Shown here: in pieces, positions 15,936 through 25,208 of the stretch
How the letters are laid out: each line of letters starts with the position of its first letter
Position numbering within the stretch: position 1 is the stretch's first letter
Origin: Chitinophaga niabensis
GTDB taxonomy: Bacteria; Bacteroidota; Bacteroidia; Chitinophagales; Chitinophagaceae
Reading direction: 5' to 3'
Assembly (NCBI RefSeq): GCF_039545795.1
Contig: NZ_CP154260.1
Coordinates: 5,337,001 to 5,401,000 of the forward strand
Length of the DNA stretch: 64,000 bases
Translations under genes and position numbers: made by a program
The notes under the pieces: model-generated
What the model was told of the DNA's origin: nothing
The model's database searches: none
The model's input: only the letters and a program-made list of their open reading frames with translations

Positions 15936-15998
15936 AAAATCATTAAATTACGTGACGTTATCAGCAGCCTTTTACAAAAATCACGCTCTACCTAGCTA

Positions 15999-17078
15999 AT
16001 GGACCAACAATTTGAACCTGGCCAATCCCCAGAAAGCGCAGCCATCATGAAATTTGCCACTCCCCCGGGGGCGAAATTCACCATTTCGCATACCCTGCCG
16101 GAGGAATTAAGAACACCGGAGCATGAAGTGAAAGAAGCGGCTGTGGAAGTGACCAGCGGAGAGTTTGGGTACTATGTGACCCAGGAAATTGCAGATAAAA
16201 TAGCCGGGCAATCCACAGAATTAAACTGGGTAGCAGGCTGGCTGGACTTTGTGATCACTAAACAAACCTTCCTTTATCCTGTTACCAAATTACCCCTGAT
16301 AGCTTTGTATGCCGGGCTGGAAAACACTATTCCCTGTATCCTGCAAGGGATAGAACCTATTCCCCTGGTATTGGAAGAAGGCAAACTCGGCGTTTATTTT
16401 GTACCGCCGGATATAAAGAACGAGGCCACCTTTGCCCCGAAACATTACAAAGCTGTTTACTTCTCCTTTTCCAATGCCTACCTGGATAAATTTAAGGCGG
16501 AACACCCTCAGTTCCAGGCTGTTTATGATAAAAAACGGGATAGCGAAATGCAGGGGCAACGGATAGAACCCATAGACCTGAATGCCAACGACTATCATAT
16601 CATTGAACTGCTCCGGACCTCTACATTACAGGGGGAAGCGCTGAAAAAATTATATGAGGCCTATACAAACCTGTTGCTGATAGGGTATTACCTGCGGCTC
16701 AGCGAAAGGGAAAAGCTGCCGGTTACCAAAACCCGGCAATACCATGAGGCCATCTCTATTGCCGTGCAGTATATTGACACGGCCTATAGTAACCCTAAAT
16801 CTGTTCCGGAAATTGCCCGGCTGGTGTTTGTAAATGAAACCACGTTCCGTATATGGTTCAAGGATATCATGAAACGCAGTCCTGCTGAGTATATCCTGGA
16901 CCAGAAGTTCCTGCATGTGGAAGAAGCATTGAAAGATCCCAGGCTGTCTGTGAACCAGATTGCGCATATGACGGGCTTTGCAGATGGAGAACACCTGAGC
17001 AAAATGTTCAAGAAAAGATATCATATTACCCCGGCTAAATTCCGCATGAGCCTCCCCGGTTATCCCAAAACAGCATAA
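15999..17078 (+). CDS. AraC family transcriptional regulator
   Basis: 359 residues. Residues 1-250 are an uncharacterised sensing part; the last 100 residues carry the double helix-turn-helix of AraC proteins: VPEIARLVFVNETTFRIWFK and the final consensus helix LSVNQIAHMTGFADGEHLSKM followed by FKKRYHITPAKFR. The N-terminal domain is not the classic cupin arm and may bind a ligand with the NTTY-like region at 120-180. It stands alone, with a convergent hydrolase downstream. Confidence 0.82.
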   Translation: MDQQFEPGQSPESAAIMKFATPPGAKFTISHTLPEELRTPEHEVKEAAVEVTSGEFGYYVTQEIADKIAGQSTELNWVAGWLDFVITKQTFLYPVTKLPLIALYAGLENTIPCILQGIEPIPLVLEEGKLGVYFVPPDIKNEATFAPKHYKAVYFSFSNAYLDKFKAEHPQFQAVYDKKRDSEMQGQRIEPIDLNANDYHIIELLRTSTLQGEALKKLYEAYTNLLLIGYYLRLSEREKLPVTKTRQYHEAISIAVQYIDTAYSNPKSVPEIARLVFVNETTFRIWFKDIMKRSPAEYILDQKFLHVEEALKDPRLSVNQIAHMTGFADGEHLSKMFKKRYHITPAKFRMSLPGYPKTA

Positions 17079-17239
17079 AAAATTTCGCTTTCTCTCAAAA
17101 AAATTTTGAATTTGACCGGACTCCGTGTTAAAAAGCGGTGATATTCGCGGTTACAAGAAGATATTATTCCAATTTAACTCTTACCTCCATTTTAACTAGT
17201 AATTAGTAAGCACTCTCCAATTTAGCTTCTTACAAGAAA

Positions 17240-17271
17240 TCGGTTTTGCTGCCCCCTAGGCGCAAAACCGA
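17240..17271. terminator. Bidirectional terminator-like hairpin
   Basis: TCGGTTTTGC (17240-17249) pairs perfectly with GCAAAACCGA (17262-17271) across a 12-nt loop. It lies between the convergent AraC and hydrolase genes. The T-run is short in both directions (ATTTTCG on the plus strand), so termination is likely but not certain. The rest of the 268-bp gap shows no gene. Confidence 0.6.
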
Positions 17272-17346
17272 ATTTTCGATTATAGATGTTCGTCGTTTTC
17301 TCGGTTTCTATCCTTTGTAGTGAAAGACAAATCCCTGCGCTCCAAT

Positions 17347-18285
17347 TTAGTTGGTCATTAAAAACTGACTGGTGGCTGTATGCCATTCATTGCGGTATCG
17401 CTTTAAGTAATTTGTATGCCCTGCTTCTTTGAAGGTCACCAGTTGTTTTTTGCCTCTGAGGTTTTTGAACACATCGTCTATTTCCTGCCTGGCCACACGT
17501 TCATCTTTTTCTCCGTAGAATAAGAGCGTGGGCACTTTAACAGAGCGGGCATATTCTACTGGCTTGTGCGCAAAACCCCAGAAGCCGTTTTCCACGCCAC
17601 CCCAGAACACGAGGAAACTGGTGAGTGGAAAAACAGGTACGCCTACTGCTCTGAAACGAGCAGCTGCAGCCTGGTACAATGTGGCGAAAGGACATTCAAT
17701 GATAATTGCTTTAGGACTGATGGGGTAATCATGCATGGCTTTTAAGATAGCCGCTGCCCCTTGTGAAGTGCCGAAGAGGTAAATGTTTTTCTCTCCTATA
17801 GTCTGCAGGTGATCATATGCCGCCTTTACATCTCTTGCTTCTTTATAACCAATAGTGGTTTGATCTCCTCCGGAACCTCCCGAGCCCATAAAATCCACCA
17901 GCAGCGTGTTGTAACCCATGCCCAGGAATTCATCCGACTTATCCAGCATGGAAGACTTCTGCCCGCTGTAACCATGAAAGATGATCACGGTACCCTTGGG
18001 CTGAGGGGTTTTAATATACCAGCATTCTATCCGTTCATGGCTTTGCAGCTGAATTGTTTCAAAGGGTTGTGCAGGTGTTCTTTTATTAACAGGGCGTGGG
18101 TTATCTACACCAAAACAGATCGTTTTCATTTTGCCGGCAAATGATAGTTTGCGGGGATCTGTTTTAGGGGCTTTGGTATCTGTAAAATGGGTAAACTTAT
18201 ACGCGTGAAAAGCGGCGAAGATATTCACCAGCAGAAACAGCGTGAGTAACGCCCATCCTATTCGTTTTAATACCTTTTTTAACAT
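17347..18285 (-). CDS. Alpha/beta hydrolase with N-terminal membrane anchor
   Basis: 312 residues. The N-terminus has a hydrophobic stretch (RIGWALLTLFLLVNIFAAF) that is either an uncleaved anchor or a signal peptide. The hydrolase core shows VIIFHGYSGQ (oxyanion loop), VDFMGSGGSGG, the nucleophile elbow GTSQGA with Ser, LLFYGEKDERV (acid) and FKEAGHTNY (His), giving a complete Ser-Asp-His triad. It resembles serine aminopeptidase / BAAT-type lysophospholipase-like hydrolases (COG1073). The start overlaps the stop of the upstream lipoprotein gene by 7 bp, so they are one operon. Confidence 0.82.
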   Translation of the reverse strand: MLKKVLKRIGWALLTLFLLVNIFAAFHAYKFTHFTDTKAPKTDPRKLSFAGKMKTICFGVDNPRPVNKRTPAQPFETIQLQSHERIECWYIKTPQPKGTVIIFHGYSGQKSSMLDKSDEFLGMGYNTLLVDFMGSGGSGGDQTTIGYKEARDVKAAYDHLQTIGEKNIYLFGTSQGAAAILKAMHDYPISPKAIIIECPFATLYQAAAARFRAVGVPVFPLTSFLVFWGGVENGFWGFAHKPVEYARSVKVPTLLFYGEKDERVARQEIDDVFKNLRGKKQLVTFKEAGHTNYLKRYRNEWHTATSQFLMTN

Positions 18286-18968
18286 CCTGATGCTAACTGA
18301 ATTATTATTATTTTAGTAACGGTTCTACCGTCATCTTTACGTTTGCCGGAAACACGCAGAAGAAAAGTATCTCCAAATATTTCAAACGGCTCGTCTCTTA
18401 TTGTTTTTGCGTTTTTGATGATTTCCAGCCATGCATCCTTTTCAGCACCGTCTATTGCCGCTTTTACCTCTTCCATTGTCACCTCAGGAAAAACACTGAG
18501 TTCTTCCAGGCTGTATGATCTGGTTACATAAGCACTATCTTCATTCATCAACAATTCCTCCCATCCTGTATAACCATATTTCCATTCGGAGAATTCATAA
18601 TAGCTTTCTTCCCAGGAAATGGACAGCCGGGTCTGCGCCTGTTCTTCTACTTTGATGTCCGTCAACTGGCTTGATGTTATATAGATCCTGGCTTCTTCTA
18701 TGGCTTCACCAGGCGCAGCTACACAATAAACGGTATCATTCTCGATCTCACCCTCCGAACTGGCCGCTAAAGGAGCCAGCACAATTTTAAATTCCGGGAA
18801 ATTGATCCTTGTTGCTGTGTCTGCAGCTATAATTTCGACCTGATTTGTTAAAGTTTTAATCACTGTATCATCAGCAAGGATAACAGTACTGTCTTTTACG
18901 ATGGCAGGAGCAGGTGAATTGTTACAGGCAGCCAAACAAAAGCCCGCCAGGATCATCAAATATTTCAT
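18279..18968 (-). CDS. Putative lipoprotein of unknown function
   Basis: 229 residues. The N-terminus MKYLMILAGFCLAACNN is a lipoprotein signal with lipobox LAAC, so the mature protein would start with a lipidated Cys at residue 15. The rest is acidic, Ser/Thr/Glu-rich, with alternating strands and no domain I recognise. It sits between a TfoX-like gene (3 bp upstream) and the anchored hydrolase, which suggests an envelope role. Confidence is for it being a real gene, not for a function. Confidence 0.7.
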   Translation of the reverse strand: MKYLMILAGFCLAACNNSPAPAIVKDSTVILADDTVIKTLTNQVEIIAADTATRINFPEFKIVLAPLAASSEGEIENDTVYCVAAPGEAIEEARIYITSSQLTDIKVEEQAQTRLSISWEESYYEFSEWKYGYTGWEELLMNEDSAYVTRSYSLEELSVFPEVTMEEVKAAIDGAEKDAWLEIIKNAKTIRDEPFEIFGDTFLLRVSGKRKDDGRTVTKIIIIQLASGC

Positions 18969-18971
18969 AGG

Positions 18972-19316
18972 TCATTTCTTCTTTTTCGAAGACTTTGCAA
19001 ACTTATTAAACTCCAGGGCTAAATTCACCCAGTAGGCCAATTGTTTTTTAGTTTTTAACACTTCTTCATCCACAAAGAAATACCCTTTCATCTCCCGTCC
19101 GTTATGTACCATGGGCCCTACACCTTCTTTTCCCACTATCTCTTCAAACATCACAGGATCTATTCTTACCATGATGCTGCTTTCCCTGACAGCCACGCAC
19201 ATTTTATCGTTCACCATAAAACAGAGGCCGCTGAACATTCGCTTTTCTTCCACATTTCCTTCTACAGCAGCAATCATTTCGCGTACCCGGTCGGCCATTT
19301 TTTCATTGAAAGCCAT
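18972..19316 (-). CDS. TfoX/Sxy N-terminal domain protein
   Basis: 114 residues, the N-terminal TfoX domain only (ERKMFSGLCFMVNDKMCVAV-type segment EKRMFSGLCFMVNDKMCV, then REMKGYFFV). In Gammaproteobacteria TfoX/Sxy promotes competence; here the short form lacks the C-terminal domain and its role is unknown. It has a Lys-rich tail (KSSKKKK). It is the first gene of the three-gene minus-strand row with the lipoprotein and hydrolase. Confidence 0.85.
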   Translation of the reverse strand: MAFNEKMADRVREMIAAVEGNVEEKRMFSGLCFMVNDKMCVAVRESSIMVRIDPVMFEEIVGKEGVGPMVHNGREMKGYFFVDEEVLKTKKQLAYWVNLALEFNKFAKSSKKKK

Positions 19317-19327
19317 GAGGAATGGTT

Positions 19328-20977
19328 TTAGTCCCTCAATTTAACAATTTCCTTCCATGCGCCCGCCAAAGGAGTGTTTACTTTGGACAGGTCACCTCCG
19401 TCTATTTTTATATTCCTGTTAGCCGTTCCTTCCACCTGTAAGAATATTTTTGAAGGGTTTAATACGCGGGGGCTTTGGAATAATACATCCTGTACATCTA
19501 TGCACCTTACCACCTCATTAATCCCTGTTACACCACAACCATTCAATGTAGCATCCTTTACATGGTCCAGTATCATAGCGGGACGAAGATCGGGTGTTTG
19601 CGTCTGCAGCCTTACATTGTTCAGGGTCAGTCCTTTGACGTTGCGGGCAAAAATACCATGGGCCGGTGGTACCCCTATCACATAATATTCGCTGGCGACT
19701 TTGGGTACATCTCTAACCGCAGCTTGTTCTGCAGTACCGCCACCGGGGAAAGTGATATGCACATCATCAAAAGAGATATTCTCCAGGAATCCCTCATCCA
19801 TGCCGTTGAGGATAATGCAGGATAACATTTCTCCGGGGTTGTATTTACTATCCTGCAGTGATTCTGTCAGGGGCAAAGGTTTCACAACTGTTGCACGGAC
19901 GTGGGAAAAGGAAATATTCTTCACAATACCCGGCTTCGGCAAAACTTCTCCCGGTTGGGGGCGTTGCGGACCAAGGCCAATGGAGATAGGACCCGTAACT
20001 CCCTGCATAACGATATTGGAGAAGGAGATGTTTTCGAAATGAGATAAATGATCACATCTCATTTTAATGGGGCAGCCATATGTTTCATAGATGAGACAGT
20101 TGGATACCGTTATATTTTCTGAATATCCTCCACCAAAGCGGAAAACAGACCATCTTGTACTGAAGGTACAATTGGTGATGGTCACATATTTATTACTGCC
20201 AAAAAGCGCACAGGCATCATCCTGGCACTTTACATCACAGTTACTGACGTGCACATGTTCACTACTGATAAAGTGGAACCCATCATTATTATGGATCACC
20301 CGGCTGTGGATGCGTACGCCATCCAGTTTCACCTCTTTGCAAACACAAACACGCACGGAATGATATGCACTATTGGTAAGAAAGATGTCTTTAACCGAGA
20401 GGTTTTTGCATTTATAGAAAAGGAGATGATGCGGACGTTTATTGCCACTGATGCCTGCAGGCGGGGTTTCTCCTTTTATGGCGCTTTTAAATAACACCCC
20501 CTGCCCGTCAATAGTGCCTTTGCCTTCAATGCTTACATTCTCTGCATTGGCGGCAAAGATGAGCCCCACGTTACCATCTCCCATCGTCCATTCTCCTTTT
20601 GTGGGTATCGCTTCGGCAGCATAATATTGTTTACCATCTCCCGTGCCCAATATCTTCCCTTGTGCAGCAATGTGCAGGGTAACGTTACTTTTTAATTCAA
20701 GGGTACCGGTAACAAATGTGCCTGGTGGAATAAGGACCATTCCTCCCTGGGCCTGTGCACAGGTGTTGATGGCAGACTGGATGGCTTTGGTATCCAGGGT
20801 TACACCATCACCCTGTGCACCAAAATCCCGCACATTATAAATACCGGAAGTAGGGGCTGCTTCAGGAGCAGGAGTGCCGAATACTTTAGTGCCTGTGGCA
20901 AAGATGGATGCAGTAGTGATAAAGCCCAGCCAGTTACGGCGGGACAGCATGTTATTGCTACTCGTCATAGTTTTCAT
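19328..20977 (-). CDS. GH28-like right-handed beta-helix protein with Tat signal
   Basis: 549 residues. The N-terminus has a twin-arginine signal SRRNWLGFITT and a cleavage region near GTPAPEA. The body is a parallel beta-helix of the pectate-lyase/polygalacturonase type: FGAQGDGVTLDTKAIQSAI at the start is the GH28 opening, GKGTIDGQG is the usual turn, NNDGFHF and QDDACALFG carry the Asp residues of the GH28 active site. The expected GHG motif is not seen: the corresponding region reads RFGGGYSE. The substrate would be a polygalacturonide-like chain if active. The gene is alone, upstream of the small TfoX row by 11 bp. Confidence 0.78.
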   Translation of the reverse strand: MKTMTSSNNMLSRRNWLGFITTASIFATGTKVFGTPAPEAAPTSGIYNVRDFGAQGDGVTLDTKAIQSAINTCAQAQGGMVLIPPGTFVTGTLELKSNVTLHIAAQGKILGTGDGKQYYAAEAIPTKGEWTMGDGNVGLIFAANAENVSIEGKGTIDGQGVLFKSAIKGETPPAGISGNKRPHHLLFYKCKNLSVKDIFLTNSAYHSVRVCVCKEVKLDGVRIHSRVIHNNDGFHFISSEHVHVSNCDVKCQDDACALFGSNKYVTITNCTFSTRWSVFRFGGGYSENITVSNCLIYETYGCPIKMRCDHLSHFENISFSNIVMQGVTGPISIGLGPQRPQPGEVLPKPGIVKNISFSHVRATVVKPLPLTESLQDSKYNPGEMLSCIILNGMDEGFLENISFDDVHITFPGGGTAEQAAVRDVPKVASEYYVIGVPPAHGIFARNVKGLTLNNVRLQTQTPDLRPAMILDHVKDATLNGCGVTGINEVVRCIDVQDVLFQSPRVLNPSKIFLQVEGTANRNIKIDGGDLSKVNTPLAGAWKEIVKLRD

Positions 20978-21007
20978 TTTAAACGGGAATTATGCTAATA
21001 TACTAAA

Positions 21008-21043
21008 ACAAAAAATACCTTCTCCCAAATGAGAGAAGGTATT
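21008..21043 (-). terminator. Rho-independent terminator after the dienelactone hydrolase gene
   Basis: AATACCTTCTC (21014-21024) pairs with GAGAAGGTATT (21033-21043); on the minus strand it is followed by TTTTTGTTTTAG. It separates the DLH gene from the GH28-like gene. Confidence 0.85.
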
Positions 21044-21151
21044 GACATCCTGGACTATCACAATCCAGTAAAGATTTTGTAAGCCAATCAGATATTTTCA
21101 GTAAGCCTAAACGACTGAAGCAAAAGTTGCGAAATAATCTTCACATGGCTG

Positions 21152-21949
21152 TTATTTATTCGTTATCGTCTGTTGAAAGAAACTGATCATATCCTTCCAG
21201 GAAGCGCTGTCTGCTTTTGCATTGTACAACACAGGCTCTTCATGATTAGTATGCGCCGGGTTTGTAAACCCATGCCTTGCACTATCGTATACTTTAAAAG
21301 TATAGCGCGCGCCGATGGAATCCATTTGTTTCCTGAACTTCGCTACTTCTTCCGGCGTTACGAAAGGATCATCTCCTCCCTGGCAAACCAGTATGTCTGC
21401 TTTTAAAAGATCTTTATTAGCAGGTGTGCCTACCAAAGTTCCATGAAAACTCACGATCGCTTTCAACGGAGTGCCCAGGCGAACACTATTCAGTAGCATA
21501 CCGCCACCAAAACAATATCCCACCGCAGCAATATTATTGGTATCCACCTGCGGGTATGTTTTCACTTTGGCAATGGCTGCATCTATACGCCGCTGTGCCA
21601 TGGGCGGGTTTTCGTAGAAAGGTAATGAATAGGATAAGGCACTGTCCTGATTGGGAGCGGTTTTACCATTTCCATAAATATCCACTGCCAGGGCTACATA
21701 ACCCAGTTTGGCCAGTTCCCTAGCCCTGTATCTTGCATAATCATTGAGGCCATCCCATTCGTGCACAACCAGTACAGCAGGGCGGATGGAGTCTTTATCC
21801 TCATACACCAGGAAGCCATTCATTTGCACACCATCTCCCGTGTAGGTGATATTTTCTTCCTTTAGTTTCGTTTCTTCTTTTTCGGGTTGTTTAGCGGCAT
21901 TGTTACATGCTGCAGTAGCGATCAGCAGTAGAAAGAGCAGGTGTTTCAT
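21152..21949 (-). CDS. Dienelactone hydrolase family lipoprotein
   Basis: 265 residues with a lipoprotein signal MKHLLFLLLIATAACNN. The hydrolase has LVVHEWDGLNDYARYRAR, the nucleophile elbow GYCFGGGMLL with Cys in the Ser position (as in dienelactone hydrolase, Cys123), and a His in DSARHGFTNP. Such enzymes hydrolyse cyclic ester or ester bonds in the periplasm. Its own terminator lies 108 bp downstream and the divergent esterase gene lies upstream, so it is monocistronic. Confidence 0.85.
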   Translation of the reverse strand: MKHLLFLLLIATAACNNAAKQPEKEETKLKEENITYTGDGVQMNGFLVYEDKDSIRPAVLVVHEWDGLNDYARYRARELAKLGYVALAVDIYGNGKTAPNQDSALSYSLPFYENPPMAQRRIDAAIAKVKTYPQVDTNNIAAVGYCFGGGMLLNSVRLGTPLKAIVSFHGTLVGTPANKDLLKADILVCQGGDDPFVTPEEVAKFRKQMDSIGARYTFKVYDSARHGFTNPAHTNHEEPVLYNAKADSASWKDMISFFQQTITNK

Positions 21950-22013
21950 GATGATGGATTTTTCAGTACTTTAAATTTACGACAGTTGGCATGATTTTTC
22001 TACATTTATGTCT

Positions 22014-22880
22014 ATGAAGTACATTACCCTCATCCTGGCAGGATGGTTGTTTGTATCCTCCGCCTGCACAAAAAATGAAACCCCGGCGCCTCCTGCTTCA
22101 ACGGAAGAAGCCAAAATGCTGAACATCTCCTATGGTGCAGATGCCCGCAACAAAATGGATGTTTATCTTCCAAAGAACAGAACTGCCGCCACGCCTTTTG
22201 TGATCCTTATTCATGGTGGGGCATGGACAGCAGGTAATAAAGAAGATATGCACGGGTTCCAGGACCTGCTGCTGACAAGGGGTTTCGCCAGTATGTCCAT
22301 GAGCTACCGCTTTGTGAATGCCACGGTGCATTATGAGCAGTTAATGGAGGATGTGCACAAAGCAGTTACTTATTGCGCGTCCAAATCAGGGGAATGGAAT
22401 ACCCGCAGCACTAAGATCATCATCAGTGGCGCCAGTGCAGGAGGACATATGGCTTTACTTTACGGCTATAAATATGATACAGATAACAGGATCAGCGGCA
22501 TCATTTCCTTGGCAGGGCCAACAGACCTTACGGACCTCCCCATGCTGAATTATGCTGCCAGTATTGGTCTTGGCGGAGTAATAAATGCCCTGGCCGGCGC
22601 TACTTATGTTCCAGGCCAGCCGCTGGATCCAAAATTTGCAGCGGCCAGTCCCTTGAAACAGGCTAAAAATATTCCCAGCCTGTTAATGCATGGAACAGTA
22701 GATATGACCGTTCCTTACAGCCAGGCAGAATTGCTGAAGAACCATTTAACACAGCTCGGCTACACCCACAAACTGGTAACTATTGCTGGTGCAGGGCATG
22801 ACCTGGGACTCGCTGTACCGGCCAATCTCGTATTGGTTGAAGGCGAATTCAGGAACTGGGTGGAAACCTACAGCCGTTAG
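22014..22880 (+). CDS. Lipoprotein esterase, BD-FAE/carboxylesterase type
   Basis: The start MKYITLILAG is preferred at 22014 (alternative MSM at 22008) because the near -7 element TACATTTA at 22001-22008 overlaps the first ATG. Signal peptide with lipobox VSSAC. Catalytic features are the oxyanion motif HGGAWTAGN, nucleophile elbow SGASAGGHMAL, and C-terminal GAGHDLG with the His. LASGHGS-type acid is in MHGTVDMTVPY. Members hydrolyse short acyl esters or feruloyl esters. It diverges from the DLH gene. Confidence 0.82.
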   Translation: MKYITLILAGWLFVSSACTKNETPAPPASTEEAKMLNISYGADARNKMDVYLPKNRTAATPFVILIHGGAWTAGNKEDMHGFQDLLLTRGFASMSMSYRFVNATVHYEQLMEDVHKAVTYCASKSGEWNTRSTKIIISGASAGGHMALLYGYKYDTDNRISGIISLAGPTDLTDLPMLNYAASIGLGGVINALAGATYVPGQPLDPKFAAASPLKQAKNIPSLLMHGTVDMTVPYSQAELLKNHLTQLGYTHKLVTIAGAGHDLGLAVPANLVLVEGEFRNWVETYSR

Positions 22881-22955
22881 CTTTAATCCTTTTCGCATGG
22901 TTTAAAATCCGTTTCGGATAGCCGGGCCGTTTGCATCTTTCTGCAACTTTGGGCC

Positions 22956-25208
22956 ATGCATTCAAACCACATCATCATTGAAGGAGCCAGGGAAAACAAC
23001 CTGAAAAATGTATCTCTGCGCATTCCAAAGCAACAGATCACTATTTTCACCGGCGTTTCAGGCTCCGGTAAATCCTCGATCGTTTTTGATACCATTGCCA
23101 ATGAAGCGCAGCGGCAACTCTATGAAACCTTTACTGCCTTCATCCGTAATTTCCTGCCCAAATACAGCCGGCCCGCAGTAGATGATATCAAACATCTTTC
23201 TACGGCCATTGTAGTGGATCAAAAACGATTGGGTGGCAACTCCCGTTCCACACTGGGAACTATTACAGACATCAATCCCTTACTGCGTGTGCTGTTCTCC
23301 AGGGTAGGGCAGCCTGCTACAGGCCCGGCACACATTTTCTCTTTTAATGATCCCGGCGGCATGTGTCCGGAATGCCAGGGCATTGGCAGAAAAGTAGGCC
23401 TGAACCTCAAACTGTTCCTGGACAAAACAAAATCCCTCAACGAAGGAGCTATCACTTTCCCTGCTTTTGCTGTGGGTACCTGGTACTGGAAAGTGTATGC
23501 GCTCTCCGGGTACTTTGATAACGACAAAAAGCTGAATGACTACAGCCCGGAAGAATGGCAAAAGCTGCTCTACGGCGAGCCTGCGAAAGTAGATATCGGT
23601 GGTGAACTATCACTAACCTATGAAGGACTGATCGATAAATTCGACCGGCTCTATATCAAAAAAGATGGTGCCATGGCAGATTCCACCCGCAAGAGAGTAG
23701 AACCTTACATGACCACGGTAACCTGCACTGCCTGTGATGGCGCACGTTACAATCCAACCATCCTGGCCTGCATGATCGATGGATACAATATGGCAGATAT
23801 GACGGCCATGCAGGTAGATGAACTGATCAAAGTGATCTCCACCATCAACGACCCCAGTGTTACACCTATTGTTACAGGATTGCAGGAAAGGTTACAGGCC
23901 CTTGTGGATATAGGGCTGGATTATGTGAGCCTGGACAGGGAAACCACTACCCTCTCCGGCGGAGAGTCCCAAAGGGTTAAAATGGTGCGGCACCTGAGCA
24001 GCAGTCTTACCGATATGCTATACATCTTCGATGAACCCAGTGTAGGATTACATCCCCGGGATGTACACCGGCTCAATGATCTTTTGCAGCAGTTGCGGGA
24101 CAAAGGTAATACAGTGATTGTGGTAGAGCATGATCCGGACGTGATCAAAATTGCGGACCATATTGTGGATGTAGGGCCAGAGGCTGGTTCCCATGGAGGG
24201 CATATTGTATATGAAGGAAGTTATGAAGGGCTTTTGCAGGCAGATACTTTAACCGGGCGATACCTTAAACATGCTTTGCCTATCAAGTCTTCTTTCCGTT
24301 CCGCGAAAGGAAAGATCCATATTGCAAAGAGCTCGTTGCATAATCTGAAAGATGTATCCGTGGATATTCCAGAAGGTGTGCTTACCGTTGTAACAGGTGT
24401 AGCGGGATCCGGCAAAAGTACCCTGATCAATGAACTCTTTCTTCAGCAACATCCGGAAGCCATTGTGATAGATCAATCTGCGGTGGGTGCGAATGTACGT
24501 TCCAATGCAGGTACTTACACCGGGATCATGGATACCATCCGTCAACTGTTTGGCACGGCGAATAAAGTGAGCCCTTCCATGTTCAGTTACAATTCAAAAG
24601 GAGCCTGCAAAAATTGTAACGGATTAGGAGTGATCGTAACGGACCTTGCTTTTATGGAAACCATTACCACGCCTTGTGAAGTATGCGGTGGAAAACGTTT
24701 TCAGGAAGAAGTATTACAATATAAACTGAATGGAAAGTCCATCAGCGATGTGCTGGAAATGACCATAGCGGAGACGCTTACTTATTTCCAGAAGAAAGAG
24801 CTCCAGACAAAGTTGCAGGCCATTCATGATGTGGGGCTTGATTATCTCTCCCTCGGGCAACCCCTCAGTACTTTATCCGGCGGAGAATGTCAGCGGCTGA
24901 AACTGGCCAGTGAATTGCATAAGAAAGGAAGTTTGTATGTAATGGATGAACCTACTACCGGGCTGCATATGTCTGACATTGAACATCTGTTGCTCATCAT
25001 GAACCGGCTGGTAGATAGCGGCAACACGGTGATAGTAATAGAACACAACCTGGATGTGATCCGCAATGCAGACTGGATCATAGACATTGGGCCGGAAGGA
25101 GGCCACAAAGGCGGTCAGATCATTTTCGAAGGAACACCGCGGGATATTTTGCAGGCAGAAGGATCACTCACAGGGAAATACCTGCGGTTGGCTCACAATA
25201 CCAACTGA
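22956..25208 (+). CDS. UvrA-like ATPase, short form (UvrA2-type)
   Basis: 750 residues, about 190 fewer than UvrA. First Walker A GVSGSGKSS at residues 33-41, signature LSGGESQRVKM, Walker B IFDEPSVGLHP; second Walker A GVAGSGKST near residue 481, signature LSGGECQRLKL, Walker B VMDEPTTGLHM. CPECQGIG, TCTACDG, CKNCNG and CEVCGG supply zinc-binding Cys pairs. The inserted UvrB-interaction domain is missing, as in UvrA2 proteins linked to drug or DNA-damage tolerance. It should bind DNA or damaged DNA without acting in the standard UvrABC repair. CAACTTTG lies 4 nt before the ATG. The 3' end overlaps the convergent DUF3037 gene by 16 bp. Confidence 0.88.
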   Translation: MHSNHIIIEGARENNLKNVSLRIPKQQITIFTGVSGSGKSSIVFDTIANEAQRQLYETFTAFIRNFLPKYSRPAVDDIKHLSTAIVVDQKRLGGNSRSTLGTITDINPLLRVLFSRVGQPATGPAHIFSFNDPGGMCPECQGIGRKVGLNLKLFLDKTKSLNEGAITFPAFAVGTWYWKVYALSGYFDNDKKLNDYSPEEWQKLLYGEPAKVDIGGELSLTYEGLIDKFDRLYIKKDGAMADSTRKRVEPYMTTVTCTACDGARYNPTILACMIDGYNMADMTAMQVDELIKVISTINDPSVTPIVTGLQERLQALVDIGLDYVSLDRETTTLSGGESQRVKMVRHLSSSLTDMLYIFDEPSVGLHPRDVHRLNDLLQQLRDKGNTVIVVEHDPDVIKIADHIVDVGPEAGSHGGHIVYEGSYEGLLQADTLTGRYLKHALPIKSSFRSAKGKIHIAKSSLHNLKDVSVDIPEGVLTVVTGVAGSGKSTLINELFLQQHPEAIVIDQSAVGANVRSNAGTYTGIMDTIRQLFGTANKVSPSMFSYNSKGACKNCNGLGVIVTDLAFMETITTPCEVCGGKRFQEEVLQYKLNGKSISDVLEMTIAETLTYFQKKELQTKLQAIHDVGLDYLSLGQPLSTLSGGECQRLKLASELHKKGSLYVMDEPTTGLHMSDIEHLLLIMNRLVDSGNTVIVIEHNLDVIRNADWIIDIGPEGGHKGGQIIFEGTPRDILQAEGSLTGKYLRLAHNTN

